Shown: one piece after another, positions 8,416-16,405 of the stretch
Layout: each line of letters begins with the position of its first letter
How positions within the stretch are numbered: the stretch's first letter is position 1
Assembly: GCA_020631815.1 (NCBI GenBank)
Contig: JACKGW010000009.1
Coordinates: forward strand, 76,965-140,964
From: Planctomycetota bacterium
Lineage (GTDB): Bacteria > Planctomycetota > PLA2 > JAEUHO01
DNA: 64,000 nucleotides
Direction: 5' to 3'
Program-made: the position numbers and the translations under genes
Notes under the pieces: model-generated
Told to the model about the DNA's origin: nothing
Seen by the model: the letters and a program-made list of their open reading frames with translations, nothing else
Databases searched by the model: none

Positions 8416-9582
8416 TTAGGCCAGCAGCTCGCCCAGGCGCCGCACGGCCTCGCGGATGCGCTCCACGTCGGCCGCGAAGCTGAACCGCACGTGGCCCGCT
8501 CCCCCGGCCCCGAACGCGGGACCTTCGACGCAGGCCACGCCGGCCTCTTCGAGGAAGCGGCCGGCCAGAGCGGTCGCGTCGCTACCCGTGCCCCGCACGT
8601 CGGCAAAGGCGAAGAACGAGCCTTGCGGCCGGTCGCAGGCCACGCCGGGCAGCGCCGCCAGACCGTCCACGAGTGCGTCGCGACGCTGCTCGAACGCGCG
8701 CACCATCGCCTGCACCTCGTCGTCGGGGCCTTCGAGCGCAGCCAGCGCCGCGTACTGCGCGAAGTGCACGGCGCAGCTCGTCGTGTTCGTCATGATCTTC
8801 TCGAACGCGGCCGCCACGGCGGGCGGTGCGGCGCCCCAGCCCAGCCGCCACCCGGTCATGCTCCACGTCTTGGAGAAGCCATCCAGCAGCACCGTGCGCT
8901 CGGCCATGCCCGGGAAGGTCGCGATGCTGACGTGCTCCGCGCCATCGAACAGGATGCGGCTGTAGATCTCGTCGGAGAGGACGAACACGTCGCGTTCCAC
9001 GCAGAGCTTGGCGATCGCCTCCAGCTCGTCCCGTCGGTACACGATGCCCGTCGGGTTGCCGGGGCTGTTGAGCACGAGCAGCTTGGTGCGCGGACCCAGG
9101 AGCGACGCCAAGCGATCGATGTCCGGTCGCGTGGCCGTACCCGAACCCGGGAACCACGGACGCCGCACGGCGCTGAGCGCATCCGTCATCGACTCGAAGA
9201 TCGGGAAGCCGGGGTCGGGGTAGACGACTTCGTCGCCGGCCTCCACGAGCGCCAGGAAGGTCGCGAAGATGACGGGCTTCCCGCCCGGCATCACCACGAC
9301 CTGCGACGGCTCGTAGGCCAACCCGCGCGTGGCGCCGAGGTGGCGCGCGATGGCGTCGCGCAGCGCCGGCAAGCCGGCCGCCGGCGCATAGCCCGTACGC
9401 CCGGCCTCGATGGCCGCCTCGCCGGCCTGCCGGATGAAGGCGGGCGTCGGGAAGTCGGGCTCGCCCATCTCGAGGTGGACGATGTCGCGCCCCTGCGCCT
9501 CCAGGGCCTTGGCCCGGGCGAAGACACGAAAGGCCGCCTCGGTCCCCATGCGTGCCGTGCGTTCGGCCAGACGTACCGACAT
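8416..9582 (-). CDS. PLP-dependent aminotransferase, class I (aspartate aminotransferase-like)
   Basis: A 388-residue fold-type I aminotransferase. Motifs in order: VHLEMGEPDFPTP near the N-terminus, NSPGNPTGIVYRRDEL, FVLSDEIYSRILFDG, and the PLP-lysine segment LLDGFSKTWSMTGWRLGW, with FRxS-type arginine segment VRFSFA near the end. These are the canonical signatures of the AspC/aromatic aminotransferase group; substrate is uncertain. The ATG at 9582 is preceded by a perfect GGAGG, which fixes the start although the frame is open much further upstream. It is divergent from the membrane-protein gene at 9713. Confidence 0.93.
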   Translation of the reverse strand: MSVRLAERTARMGTEAAFRVFARAKALEAQGRDIVHLEMGEPDFPTPAFIRQAGEAAIEAGRTGYAPAAGLPALRDAIARHLGATRGLAYEPSQVVVMPGGKPVIFATFLALVEAGDEVVYPDPGFPIFESMTDALSAVRRPWFPGSGTATRPDIDRLASLLGPRTKLLVLNSPGNPTGIVYRRDELEAIAKLCVERDVFVLSDEIYSRILFDGAEHVSIATFPGMAERTVLLDGFSKTWSMTGWRLGWGAAPPAVAAAFEKIMTNTTSCAVHFAQYAALAALEGPDDEVQAMVRAFEQRRDALVDGLAALPGVACDRPQGSFFAFADVRGTGSDATALAGRFLEEAGVACVEGPAFGAGGAGHVRFSFAADVERIREAVRRLGELLA

Positions 9583-9699
9583 GCTCTGCCTCCTGCGTGC
9601 GCTCCGACGTCGCGCATGGTGCCCCGAGCGCTCGCGACAGGCCGAAGGCCGCGCGAGCCCGGGCTTCCGGGGCGGGCGGCCACGGCGGCAGCGCTGGGC

Positions 9700-9705
9700 T
9701 AGGCT
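9700..9705 (+). promoter_or_regulatory. Putative -10 element for the gene at 9713
   Basis: TAGGCT lies 7 bases before the ATG with no Shine-Dalgarno sequence between. This is the spacing expected if transcription starts at or next to the start codon (leaderless mRNA). No clear -35 box is visible. Confidence 0.5.
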
Positions 9706-9712
9706 CCGGCAC

Positions 9713-10534
9713 ATGGACACGGAATCCCCCCCGACCTTCCCCGTGGCCCCGGCGCACGCGCCCAAGGCCGTCACCCCCCCGCTCCCGCCTCCGCAGCCTG
9801 ATCCATCGACAGAACCGCTCGATACCGTGGTTTCGATCGGCGCTGTCGTTCCCGGGCAGCACCTGCCCGACTTCGTCCAGCGCCTGATCCGCGCCTTGGA
9901 CCGCCGCGGCTTGCCGCCGGAGGCCACGGCCCTGCTCTCGATCGCCGTCGCAGGCGTCGCGGCCACCGCCTTCGCCATGGGGCACGCCGGTGCGGGTGGG
10001 CTGTTCGCCTTGCCGGCCATCGGGCTCGCCTGGGTGGCGCTCTCTGCCCTCCAGCTGCATCCGGGGCGCTATGCCCCCGGCGCGCCGCATGGCTTCGTCG
10101 AGGCCCTGCAGCCCGTGCTGGGGGCGCTGCTTGCGGCGGGGCTGGCCCTGGACGCCGCGCAGCGCGGCAGCGCCTTTGCCCAGCTGGCCACCCTCGCGCT
10201 GCTGGTGTCCGAAACGTGGTGGCACGCGTTCGCCGTGGCCGGGCCGCGACGGGCCGTCCTCCTGGGCTCCCACGAGCGCTTGGCCGTCCTCGCGCTCGGC
10301 TGCTTGCTGGGTCAGCCCCTGCTGACGACGGTCCTCGTGGTCGCCCTCGGCGCAACGGAGGCCGCCGTGGCCTTGCTGCGCCTCTGGCCCGGCGGCTCCC
10401 CGTCGGGCCCGCGGTTGTTGTCCGCCTTCGGCGGTGCACGCGGGAGCGCCCCGGTGTGGGCCCGCTGGACCGCGTTCGCCGTGCCGGTAGTGCTCGCCCT
10501 CGTCCTGTCGGCCGAGAGCGCCTGGCGCTTCTGA
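9713..10534 (+). CDS. Multi-pass membrane protein of unknown function
   Basis: A 273-residue protein. The first about 70 residues are Pro-rich and hydrophilic (a cytoplasmic tail with PPLPPPQPDPS), followed by about six hydrophobic segments from residue 75 onward, ending in ALVLSAESAWRF. No recognised family motif; charged residues are few outside loops (GPRRAVLLGSHER). The ATG at 9713 is chosen because a TANNNT hexamer precedes it at leaderless spacing and because upstream codons give unlikely composition. Divergent from the aminotransferase gene; the lipoprotein gene at 10637 follows with its own putative promoter. Confidence 0.65.
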   Translation: MDTESPPTFPVAPAHAPKAVTPPLPPPQPDPSTEPLDTVVSIGAVVPGQHLPDFVQRLIRALDRRGLPPEATALLSIAVAGVAATAFAMGHAGAGGLFALPAIGLAWVALSALQLHPGRYAPGAPHGFVEALQPVLGALLAAGLALDAAQRGSAFAQLATLALLVSETWWHAFAVAGPRRAVLLGSHERLAVLALGCLLGQPLLTTVLVVALGATEAAVALLRLWPGGSPSGPRLLSAFGGARGSAPVWARWTAFAVPVVLALVLSAESAWRF

Positions 10535-10622
10535 ACACGGCGGGGTGACCGAAGGGGCGCCACGAGCCGTCCTTTCGGGGCCCCCGCCCACCGCGAGCCG
10601 AGGAGCGCGGGCGGACGCGGGG

Positions 10623-10628
10623 TATCGT
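10623..10628 (+). promoter_or_regulatory. Putative -10 element for the lipoprotein gene at 10637
   Basis: TATCGT lies 8 bases before the ATG; no ribosome-binding sequence is present in the short spacer. Fits the recurring leaderless arrangement in this window. Confidence 0.5.
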
Positions 10629-10636
10629 CCGACGCC

Positions 10637-12127
10637 ATGCGCACCGTGGGCCGCACGTTCGTCCTGCTCCTGTTCGCCGCCGCCCTGGCTGCGCCGCTGG
10701 CCGCGTGCGGATCGCAGACCCAGAAGCGCCCCGAGGTCACGGCCACGTGGCCGGCCGAGGGCCAGGTGCTGCCCTCGGGTGTGTCCGTGGTGCACGTCAC
10801 CTACGACGCGCCGGTGTACCTGCTCAATGCCGGTGCGATCGCAGCGTCGGGCGACGGTATCGGGATCCCGGTGCGGCTGCTCCAGCGCGACGACGACCCC
10901 ACCGGGATCTTCGTGTTGCCGGGCCCGGGCTCGACCTTCCCCGTCGATGCCGTCATCCGCGTCATCGTGCTGCCGGGCGCCGTGGCGAACGACGAGGACC
11001 ACTACGCGCTCGAGAACTTCGAGCTGACCTTCCAGACGGGCCCTGCGGCCGACGTCTGGGTGGGCCGGCCCGGTGTGGCCACGCCGCTTGACCGCACCAC
11101 GTTCGCCGCCGGCAGCGATGTCGCGACGCCCGCGGGCCAGGACGCCGTCGCGTTGCTGCGCGCGGACATCGGCACCACCCAACGCGTCTGGGCCCAGCTC
11201 GAGGACGGCAACGGCACGGGTGCCGCCTTGGCCTGGTTCGCGCCGGGCGATGCCTCGATGACGGCGGTGTCGCTGACGACCTCGGGCGGCGACCTGCTCG
11301 CGACGACGTCGTTGATGGTGCTCGACCCCGACCAGCGCCAGATCGTGGCCGCCTTCCGCGACGCAAGCGCGGGGCGCGTGCGCATCGTGCGCGTCGACAT
11401 GGACACGGCGACCCAGGTCGACGGCCTCCTGCTGTCGCCGGCCGCCGACGCATCGACGGCGCCCTACGGCCTCGCGCTCGACGACGACCGCCGCATCCTG
11501 CTGGTGGCCTGCGAGGGCCCCGCGGGCCCCGTGCTTGCCCAGGTGGACTTGGCGACCTTCACCGAGATCGACCGCGACCCGGGCACGGTCGGCACCGGTG
11601 CCGAGCCGCTGCCCGTCGGCGCGGGCCCCACCACGTACGCGCGCGACAACGCGTCCGTGGCGGACCGCGGCGGGGACGGCGCTGCGCTCGTCGCCGTGGA
11701 CACGTACGCGATCCAGAGCAGTGTCCACGGGGTGTTCGGAACGCACGTCGCGCAGGTGATCAACCGCGATCGCACGATGCGCTTGGCCGGTCTGGCGAGC
11801 TATGTCGCCACGGAAGGCTTGATCGTGCGCGCGCTGCTCACCAGCTTCTCGGTTCCCACGGCCGTTGCGATCTCCGACGACGTTGGCGCGGGCCCGACCG
11901 GCGCCACGTCGGTGACGGGTCTTGCCGCCAACCCCAACGAGGAGACGTTCCTCGTGTGCGTGGACACCGATGTCATCACGCGCTTCACGTGGGACGGCGT
12001 GATGCTGACGCAGGTCGACCTCGACGACGTCACGGATGGCCTCCAGGGCGTGGACCTGTCCACGGACGCCCCGGGCATCCACGTGATCGGCAGCGAAGTC
12101 GGCGCCCTCGCGCCGCTCGCTCCCTGA
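10637..12127 (+). CDS. Lipoprotein, repetitive beta-rich (possible beta-propeller)
   Basis: A 496-residue protein with a lipoprotein signal peptide ending in the lipobox LAAC (Cys24). Residues 30-130 contain a PVTATWP-like Ig/Big-type segment (RPEVTATWPAEGQVLPSGVS). From about residue 140 onward the sequence is rich in Val, Thr, Asp and Gly with repeated short units such as RVWAQLEDGNGTG, VDLATFTEIDRDPG and LAANPNEETFLVCVDTD that look like propeller blades. No enzyme motif is seen. Probably anchored on the outer surface or in the periplasm; function unknown. It stands alone between a divergent promoter-like element and the convergent coiled-coil gene. Confidence 0.75.
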   Translation: MRTVGRTFVLLLFAAALAAPLAACGSQTQKRPEVTATWPAEGQVLPSGVSVVHVTYDAPVYLLNAGAIAASGDGIGIPVRLLQRDDDPTGIFVLPGPGSTFPVDAVIRVIVLPGAVANDEDHYALENFELTFQTGPAADVWVGRPGVATPLDRTTFAAGSDVATPAGQDAVALLRADIGTTQRVWAQLEDGNGTGAALAWFAPGDASMTAVSLTTSGGDLLATTSLMVLDPDQRQIVAAFRDASAGRVRIVRVDMDTATQVDGLLLSPAADASTAPYGLALDDDRRILLVACEGPAGPVLAQVDLATFTEIDRDPGTVGTGAEPLPVGAGPTTYARDNASVADRGGDGAALVAVDTYAIQSSVHGVFGTHVAQVINRDRTMRLAGLASYVATEGLIVRALLTSFSVPTAVAISDDVGAGPTGATSVTGLAANPNEETFLVCVDTDVITRFTWDGVMLTQVDLDDVTDGLQGVDLSTDAPGIHVIGSEVGALAPLAP

Positions 12128-12134
12128 CGGGCGG

Positions 12135-12992
12135 TTAGCCGAGCAGCAGGACGGCGATCAGCCCGCCCGCGGCCAAGGCCGCGATGCTGATGCTGAGCCA
12201 GAACACGCGCGTCTGCGCGCTGTGCACGCGCTCGACGAGCATCTCGACCTGACGCCCCATCACCTGCTGCGTATCGCGGTGCTGGGACATGGCCTGCTGC
12301 TGCGCGCGGTGGAACACGTTGAGCGCACGGTTCTGCGTGCTCTGGAACGTGGCGAAGACCTCTTCCTGCGTGGTGGCGAGCGCGCGCACCATGTCGAGCT
12401 GCGTCTGGCTGGACTTGCGCTGCTGCTCGAGCCCCTCACGGATGGCCTTGCTCTGTACGTCCAGGTGTTCGGACATGCGCGACTGCAGGTTCTCGAGGAA
12501 GCGCTGCTGCTCGGCCTGGCTCACGGCGAGCGTGCGCAGCAGGTCGGGCAGGCCTTCGAGACGCGCCAGGACGTCCCGCGTGCCGCCGCCCATGTGCTCG
12601 AGCTGCTTGCTGATCTGCGCGAGACACTCGATCTCGGCGCGATGGATGCGCGGGACCTGCTGGAGGAACGTCGGCAGCGCCTGGAGGGTCTGCTGGACCT
12701 GACCGTCCTTGCTCTGCAGCGTCTCCTTGATGGCACCGAGCAGACGCGAAAGGTCCTGGAAGCCGGTCTGGACCCGGTCGGCCAGGGCCTCGGGGACGAT
12801 CTCCCGCGGCCGGCGCTCGGAGCCGCCCATGCGGTCGGCGGGCGGCACGGGCGTGCCCTCGATCCCGCCCCGGTCGGCCGGCGGCTCGGACGGCATTGGA
12901 CGTCGGCCGCCTGCGGCCGGCGGCTCGGACGGCACTGGACGTCGGCCGCCTGCGGCCGGGCCGCTCTCGGGGATGTTGGAGTGGACGGCCAC
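12135..12992 (-). CDS. Coiled-coil protein with C-terminal membrane anchor
   Basis: A 285-residue protein if translation starts at the GTG at 12992, which is preceded by AAGGAG; codons further upstream encode a Cys/Arg/Pro-rich stretch unlike the rest. Residues 1-55 are disordered and include a near-perfect repeat of 13 residues. Residues about 80-255 are helical with heptad patterning and many Gln (QQTLQALPTFLQQVPRIHRA, DVQSKAIREGLEQQRKSSQ), typical of a long coiled coil. The last 22 residues (FWLSISIAALAAGGLIAVLLLG) are a single membrane span, giving a tail-anchored topology. Function unknown. The gene converges on the lipoprotein gene, 7 bases apart. Confidence 0.65.
   Translation of the reverse strand: MAVHSNIPESGPAAGGRRPVPSEPPAAGGRRPMPSEPPADRGGIEGTPVPPADRMGGSERRPREIVPEALADRVQTGFQDLSRLLGAIKETLQSKDGQVQQTLQALPTFLQQVPRIHRAEIECLAQISKQLEHMGGGTRDVLARLEGLPDLLRTLAVSQAEQQRFLENLQSRMSEHLDVQSKAIREGLEQQRKSSQTQLDMVRALATTQEEVFATFQSTQNRALNVFHRAQQQAMSQHRDTQQVMGRQVEMLVERVHSAQTRVFWLSISIAALAAGGLIAVLLLG
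12876..12953. repeat. Two tandem 39-bp units inside the coiled-coil gene
   Basis: Units 12876-12914 and 12915-12953 differ at one base (ATTGG versus ACTGG). Because 39 is a multiple of 3, the repeat adds 13 in-frame residues (AGGRRPVPSEPP-like) to the disordered N-terminal region. Confidence 0.9.
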
Positions 12993-13168
12993 GACGCGCT
13001 CCTTCCCGCCGGGCCCGGAAGCCCGACCGCAGCACGATGCTACCCGTGCCTGCGACGGGGGCCTCGCAACCTGTGGCGGCCCCGGAACGATGGGCCGCCT
13101 GCTCCTCGGGACCCGGGTCCCCTCTTGCTTGCGCCGAACGTTCCCCACGGCACAATGCGCCGCTCTCC

Positions 13169-13244
13169 GGGGCCGTAGCTCAGTTGGTAGAGCGCTTGAA
13201 TGGCATTCAAGAGGTCTGGGGTTCGACTCCCCACGGCTCCACCA
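13169..13244 (+). tRNA. tRNA-Ala (anticodon GGC), CCA encoded
   Basis: A full 76-base cloverleaf: acceptor GGGGCCG pairs with CGGCTCC (one G-T pair), D-arm GCTC/GAGC, anticodon stem CTTGA/TCAAG with loop ATGGCAT giving anticodon GGC (alanine), T-arm TGGGG/CCCCA with loop TTCGACT, discriminator A and encoded CCA. It is transcribed away from the coiled-coil gene on the other strand. A copy of its last bases recurs at 13401-13429. Confidence 0.97.
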
Positions 13245-13400
13245 CTCACCCTCTCGCGGTGAGTCCCCGGTTGTTCATCGATGTAGGGGGACCCAAACCC
13301 CAGACCTCCGTGGGGGAGACGAGCGAGCGATAGCGAGCTCGGCGGGGGGCCACGCCCCCCAAGCCAATACGGCTGCCTCAAGGCCCGCGAAGCGGCGCCT

Positions 13401-13429
13401 TGGGGTTCGACTCCCCACGGCTCCACCAC
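13401..13429 (+). repeat. Direct repeat of the 3' end of tRNA-Ala
   Basis: These 29 bases are identical to 13217-13245, which cover the T-arm, acceptor 3' strand and CCA of the tRNA plus one base. The two copies are 184 bases apart. Such duplications are the usual trace of tRNA-directed integration (att sites), but the enclosed DNA holds no integrase or other gene, so this is either a remnant or a tRNA-end duplication by another route. Confidence 0.7.
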
Positions 13430-13457
13430 CTTCATCAGGTGGTGACACCCCACGCGC

Positions 13458-13519
13458 GGGTGCCTGATCCCGCGCAGCGGCGCCGCGAAGCGGCAACGCG
13501 GGGCGCGGGGTCTGGCTCC
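13458..13519 (+). repeat. Dispersed palindromic repeat, partial copy
   Basis: GTGCCTGATCCCGCGCAGCG and the following bases match, in reverse complement, the 3' part of the repeats at 33440-33500. Of the 515 bases between the tRNA and the gene at 13760, this copy and the tRNA-end duplicate are the only structures I can identify; the rest is GC-rich DNA without a convincing gene. Confidence 0.6.
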
Positions 13520-13759
13520 GCGGGCCAGCTTCCGCACCCCAGCGGCCCCCTCGCTTGCGCGCGCACACGCGCCCACCAGCGGGTGAGCACCGCACTCCGG
13601 AGCCTGGCACGCGGCCCGCGCCGCAGAGCGGCGCCGCCGCGAGCCCGGCACCTCCGCGCCCTCACCCCTGTTTCACGGGCCCCCCACGCTCGGGACACGC
13701 GACCCGCGCGTCCCGGGGCCCGAGTCGCTACCCTGGTAGGGACTACGTGGAGACACGCG

Positions 13760-14134
13760 ATGAACGACCTTCAATCGATTGATGACGTCGTACGCGGAGT
13801 TGCCCAGGCCATGGAAGAGCGTGGTCTCACGATGCGCCCGATGCTGCGCGAGCACACGCTGGTCGGCCACTGGGTGCCCGACGTCGGCGAGCCGACGAGC
13901 CACGCCCTGTGGGCCCGCATCCAAGCGGCCCAAGCCAAGGTCCGTGATCTGGGCGGAGATCCCCGCCTCGGCTGGACCATCACGCCCGACCATCACCTGG
14001 TCGGGCACGCCAGCACGCTCCCGGCGGAACAAGCCGCGCGCGATGCGTACCAGTTCAGCTGGACCGGCTGCCTGCGTCGCACGGTGCCGGAAGTCCAGCA
14101 GGGCACGTACCTCGACGCCGGCTACTGCCGCTAG
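13760..14134 (+). CDS. Small hypothetical protein
   Basis: A 124-residue soluble protein beginning MNDLQSIDDVVRGVAQAMEE. It has no signal peptide or membrane segment, an amphipathic N-terminal helix, a VGHWVPDVGEP loop, and ends WTGCLRRTVPEVQQGTYLDAGYCR. Composition is ordinary for a folded protein, and the frame is supported by codon bias (GC-rich third positions). No family recognised. It lies 39 bases before the first of the three tandem paralogues and may be unrelated to them, since those have their own putative promoters. Confidence 0.6.
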   Translation: MNDLQSIDDVVRGVAQAMEERGLTMRPMLREHTLVGHWVPDVGEPTSHALWARIQAAQAKVRDLGGDPRLGWTITPDHHLVGHASTLPAEQAARDAYQFSWTGCLRRTVPEVQQGTYLDAGYCR

Positions 14135-14160
14135 GCACCACGATTCGCCAGCTCCGGACG

Positions 14161-14166
14161 TACAGT
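14161..14166 (+). promoter_or_regulatory. Putative -10 element for the first tandem paralogue
   Basis: TACAGT lies 7 bases before the ATG at 14174, with no Shine-Dalgarno sequence in the spacer. Confidence 0.4.
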
Positions 14167-14173
14167 CGCGGCC

Positions 14174-16306
14174 ATGAGAATGGGGCTGTTCGTCGTGGTC
14201 GTTTCAGCCGCCGCCGCGGTCGTCCTCCTAGGGCTGCGCCAAGACCGCGGTGTGCCCGCCGCTCCCCCCGAGTCCCGTAGCGCCAAGTCGACGCCGTCCA
14301 CGGATCCGCTACACGCCGGTCCGCACTTGGCAGGCACGGGAGCACCGGCCTCTCCAGACCCCTACGAGTCGTTCGGCATGGACATCCAGGTGGAGTCCCC
14401 GGACGGGCGTCCCCTCCCGGGCGCTCGCGTCGAGGTCACGCCCGCCCCGCGCGACATGCTGCTCACGTGGTTTGCCAGCGAGCCCACCCGCGGTGGCACG
14501 ACCGGACCGGATGGCGTCGTTCACGATCTCTCCATGCCCTGGCCCACGTCGCTGGTGCGTGTCCAAGCGCGTGGGTTCCCTCCGTACGTCGGCCAGCACC
14601 GCGCGCACGCTCGTGACGCCGCGCGTACGCCCGCCCTCATTCGTCTCGAACGGGTTCGCACGGCACTGACGGTCCACGTCAGCCGCCCCGACGGCTCTCC
14701 CGCGGAGAACGCGCGCATCGAGGTGTACGACCTGGGCCAAGGCTGGCCACCTCGCCCCTCGTTGATCGCCGCGACCACCAAGGAAGGCGCGTGCACGTTG
14801 GCCCTCGGTGCGAGGTCCTCGCTGCGCTTGGACGTTCTCGCCGCGGGCTACCAGCGCTGGACGATGGACCTGTCGGCGTCACAGCTTGCCGAATCCTCCG
14901 CCCTGCACATCGACCTCGCACCGGGCAGCCGTTTCGCCGCCCGGCTCGTCGCGCAGCCACCCGAGCACCTCCCCCCCGACCTCCGCCTGGAGGTCCTGGA
15001 TGGTGTCCATGCGAGCCGGGCCGGTCTCTCCTGGATCGCCGATGGGCCCGACGACATGGGCCGCTTCGAGGGATGGACCCACGAGCGCCCGGACATCCAG
15101 CTTCGCGTCTGGTCCCCGACGCGCGGCCTCCATGCGTCGTACACGCTGCCGCTTGACGGTCGTGACGAAGAGCCCGAGATCGACCTCACGGACGCGCTGG
15201 CTGCCTGGACGCCAGCTGAGGTGTTCATCCGCGATCCGAAGGGCCGTCCCGCCACGGGAGGTCGAGCCCTCTCCACGGTCGCCCTCCCTGTCGGGCGCGA
15301 GTCGGTGCAGGTGGCGGGCGACGTCGATGACCACGGACGCGCCAGGCTTTGGATGCCCTCGGGAATCTCGACGCCGACCAACGTGTCCTTGATCGCCGAC
15401 GGAGCGTTCCATGTGCTGCGCCCGGACGAGCACGACGCGACGGTCTGGCACATGGCCCCTTCGGGCTCGCTCGAAGGCCGGGTGACGGAGGCGGACGGAC
15501 GCGTGCCGGAGCAGGCCTTCGTCGCGTTGCACCGCGTCGATGCAAGCACCGAACGCTCCGTCCAGCCCCTCGACAGCACGGACGGGTGTGCGCAGTGCGA
15601 TGCCCAGGGTCGGTTCCTCATCCACGGCCTGTTGCCCGGTTCCTACGAGCTGCGTGCTGCCAACACGTCGGGCTCGGGGAGCTTCACGGGCGGCTCCCCC
15701 ACCGTGAACGACGTGGTGGCAGGCGGCACGACCAGCGCGCCGACCCTGGCCTTGCCCCCGCGCACGGTGGTCCGCGGGGTGGTCGAGTGCGAGGCCGGGA
15801 GCGTCGCAGGCCTCCGTGTCAGCCTGTACAGCTGCGACGACGAGCGGCCCCGCCTCTACGCCGACACGCGCACGGAAGAGGACGGCTCGTTCCAGGTCGA
15901 GCTGGCGCGACTCGCCCTCGTGCAGGTCACGGTCTGGGACTCGCGTACGAGCCAGCAGCACGTCATCGACCTGGCCACGGCGCCTTCGCCTGTCCGCGTC
16001 GAGCTGCTACCGGCTCGCCTCGTCAGCCTACGCTTCGAGGGCAGCCTTCCTCCCGATGGCACCCCTGCCCAGTTCTGCATGTGCCCAGTCGGCGGGTCGC
16101 GGTGCTACGCGAGCCGTACTTCGGTCATCGATCACGGCGTGCGCGTCGTGCTCCCGTCCACGCTGTCGCTGACGGACGCGTACGAAGCCTGGATCGAATG
16201 CGGTGACTACCTGGGCGACATCACGCCCCTCCCCACCGACCTCTCGGGGCCGGGGCCGTTCGAGGTCCGCATGCGCGTGCGTCTCCCCGAGGACGACGAG
16301 GACTGA
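14174..16306 (+). CDS. Membrane-anchored multi-domain protein with carboxypeptidase-regulatory-like domains (paralogue 1)
   Basis: A 710-residue protein with one N-terminal membrane segment (about residues 4-22) and a long extracytoplasmic region. It contains several Ig-like/carboxypeptidase-regulatory-like units, recognisable by VESPDGRPLPGARVEVTP, VSRPDGSPAENARIEVYDL and the GSLEGRVTEADGRVPEQAFV block. The C-terminal module ends YEAWIECGDYLGDITPLPTD and an acidic tail (PEDDED). The same architecture recurs in the next two genes; this copy is the most diverged and lacks the PRG start motif. Probably a surface or periplasmic binding/structural protein; no enzyme motif is visible. Confidence 0.8.
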   Translation: MRMGLFVVVVSAAAAVVLLGLRQDRGVPAAPPESRSAKSTPSTDPLHAGPHLAGTGAPASPDPYESFGMDIQVESPDGRPLPGARVEVTPAPRDMLLTWFASEPTRGGTTGPDGVVHDLSMPWPTSLVRVQARGFPPYVGQHRAHARDAARTPALIRLERVRTALTVHVSRPDGSPAENARIEVYDLGQGWPPRPSLIAATTKEGACTLALGARSSLRLDVLAAGYQRWTMDLSASQLAESSALHIDLAPGSRFAARLVAQPPEHLPPDLRLEVLDGVHASRAGLSWIADGPDDMGRFEGWTHERPDIQLRVWSPTRGLHASYTLPLDGRDEEPEIDLTDALAAWTPAEVFIRDPKGRPATGGRALSTVALPVGRESVQVAGDVDDHGRARLWMPSGISTPTNVSLIADGAFHVLRPDEHDATVWHMAPSGSLEGRVTEADGRVPEQAFVALHRVDASTERSVQPLDSTDGCAQCDAQGRFLIHGLLPGSYELRAANTSGSGSFTGGSPTVNDVVAGGTTSAPTLALPPRTVVRGVVECEAGSVAGLRVSLYSCDDERPRLYADTRTEEDGSFQVELARLALVQVTVWDSRTSQQHVIDLATAPSPVRVELLPARLVSLRFEGSLPPDGTPAQFCMCPVGGSRCYASRTSVIDHGVRVVLPSTLSLTDAYEAWIECGDYLGDITPLPTDLSGPGPFEVRMRVRLPEDDED

Positions 16307-16393
16307 CAGCCAGAGCGACGCCTCCCCGACACGCATGCGTATCGCCCGCGCCACGCCGGACTGTCGGGGCTGCGGCCTGGAAGGTGCTCTCCG

Positions 16394-16399
16394 TATCCT
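16394..16399 (+). promoter_or_regulatory. Putative -10 element for paralogue 2
   Basis: TATCCT lies 6 bases before the GTG at 16406. The segment around it is closely similar to the corresponding region before paralogue 3, so the promoter was probably duplicated with the gene. Confidence 0.5.
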
Positions 16400-16405
16400 G
16401 GGCGT

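Noticed and set aside
8582..12082. Open frame of over 1100 codons on the minus strand across the aminotransferase, membrane protein and lipoprotein genes
   Set aside because: Arg/Gly/His-rich composition, no recognisable domain, and it lies opposite or out of frame with three credible genes.
13040..13651. Minus-strand frame across the tRNA
   Set aside because: It runs through the tRNA gene and the repeat; not a plausible protein.
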